Source: Bacillota bacterium
GTDB lineage: Bacteria; Bacillota; Clostridia; DSM-8532
Reading direction: 5' to 3'
Length of the DNA: 5,958 bases
Assembly (NCBI GenBank): GCA_023446675.1
Contig: JAEXPO010000480.1
Location: forward strand, 1 to 5,958
The translations under genes were made by a program, and so were the position numbers. The notes under the pieces are model-generated. The model was not told the origin of the DNA. It ran no database searches and saw only the letters and a program-made list of their open reading frames with translations. How positions within the stretch are numbered: the first letter of the stretch is position 1; the number at the start of each line of letters is the position of its first letter. Of the stretch, positions 5,588 through 5,958 are shown in pieces.

Positions 5588-5958
5588 ACGCTTATTTCCA
5601 CACGGAATAACTCCGTGGGAGTCTTTTCGTCTTCATAATACTGGGCCTGGGCATTCCACAGCTCCCGGTATTTGCCCTCCCTGTCGGCCAGAAGCTCGTC
5701 ATGGCTTCCTCGCTGGATGAGCCTCCCTTCATGGAATACTGCAATATCATGACAGAACTTGCAGCTGGATAAGCGGTGGGAGATATATACCGCCGTTTTT
5801 CCGTTAATGTACTCATTAAATTTGGTGTAAACCTCAAATTCCGAAATGGGATCCAATGCGGCAGTGGGTTCGTCCAGCACAATGAAGGGCGCATTTTTAT
5901 AGAGGGCCCGTGCCAGTGCGATTTTCTGAGCTTCACCGCCGGAGACCCTGACTCCATC
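5584..5958 (-). CDS. ABC transporter ATP-binding protein, C-terminal part (runs off right edge)
   Basis: The last 124 residues of an ABC ATPase, in frame right to the window edge, so the true start is outside and the internal Met at 5880 should not be used. In order: the ABC signature as 'VSGGEAQK' (fragment residues 5-12), Walker B 'FIVLDEPT' (25-32), D-loop 'AALDP' (33-37), and H-loop 'YISHRLSS' with H61, then 'GRLIQRGSHDELLADREGKY'. This matches the nucleotide-binding domain of exporter-type (ABCB-like) transporters, in which the ATPase is often fused to an upstream membrane domain; the Walker A and any membrane helices are not in view. 'ALDPISEFEVY' with 'SHRLSSCKFCHDIAVF' resembles a group common in Clostridia. 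The cargo cannot be told. Its stop overlaps the stop of the convergent fusion gene by four bases, and it probably belongs to a separate transcription unit. Confidence 0.9.
   Translation of the reverse strand, partial: DGVRVSGGEAQKIALARALYKNAPFIVLDEPTAALDPISEFEVYTKFNEYINGKTAVYISHRLSSCKFCHDIAVFHEGRLIQRGSHDELLADREGKYRELWNAQAQYYEDEKTPTELFRVEISV

Noticed and set aside
5592..5957. 121-codon minus-strand frame over the ABC ATPase
   Set aside because: Out of frame with the VSGGE, Walker B and H-loop motifs, which are found in the frame ending at 5584.
1..5958. Searched by eye for CRISPR arrays, tRNA or rRNA genes, insertion-sequence ends and long repeats
   Set aside because: No regularly spaced repeats, cloverleaf, transposase motifs or terminal inverted repeats were seen; the coding density leaves little room for them.

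Overview
The window most likely comes from a Firmicute of the class Clostridia. The evidence is a YesN/AraC-type response regulator with a receiver domain of the Bacillus/Clostridium style, a Clostridia-type AMP-forming acyl-CoA ligase, an exporter ABC ATPase whose C-terminus ends in the 'GSHDELL...YRELWNAQAQYY' style common in that class, AGGAG-type ribosome binding sites, and a CsaB-type polysaccharide pyruvyl transferase domain. CsaB in Firmicutes usually serves cell-wall polysaccharide pyruvylation and S-layer-homology (SLH) protein anchoring. Genus cannot be told from the sequence.

Layout. Bases 1-466 (minus strand) hold the N-terminal 155 residues of a two-component response regulator that runs off the left edge. 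Bases 467-685 are a divergent intergenic region with one plausible sigma-A promoter in each direction and two sets of repeats that look like operator candidates. Three genes then follow on the plus strand with gaps of 30 and 21 bases and no visible terminator between them, so probably one transcription unit: a 587-residue long-chain acyl-CoA synthetase-like AMP ligase (686-2449), a 276-residue PHP-family phosphoesterase of the histidinol-phosphatase type (2480-3310), and a 751-residue protein joining a GT4 glycosyltransferase to a CsaB polysaccharide pyruvyl transferase (3332-5587). From the right edge (5958) a minus-strand ABC transporter ATPase C-terminus converges on the fusion gene. The two stop codons overlap by four bases.

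How the genes may work together. The fusion protein suggests that one polypeptide both adds a sugar and decorates the glycan with a ketal-linked pyruvate, in a cell-wall or secondary-polysaccharide pathway on the cytoplasmic side of the membrane. The acyl-CoA ligase and the PHP phosphatase have no fatty-acid degradation or histidine-biosynthesis genes beside them in this window. Their company with the fusion may reflect a cell-envelope role (inference) or simply shared transcription. The divergent response regulator could control the operon, but its DNA-binding domain is outside the window.

The most notable items are the GT4-CsaB fusion, the unusual three-gene set, the imperfect 10-base inverted repeat around the -35 box of the operon promoter, and the terminator-less convergent stop overlap.
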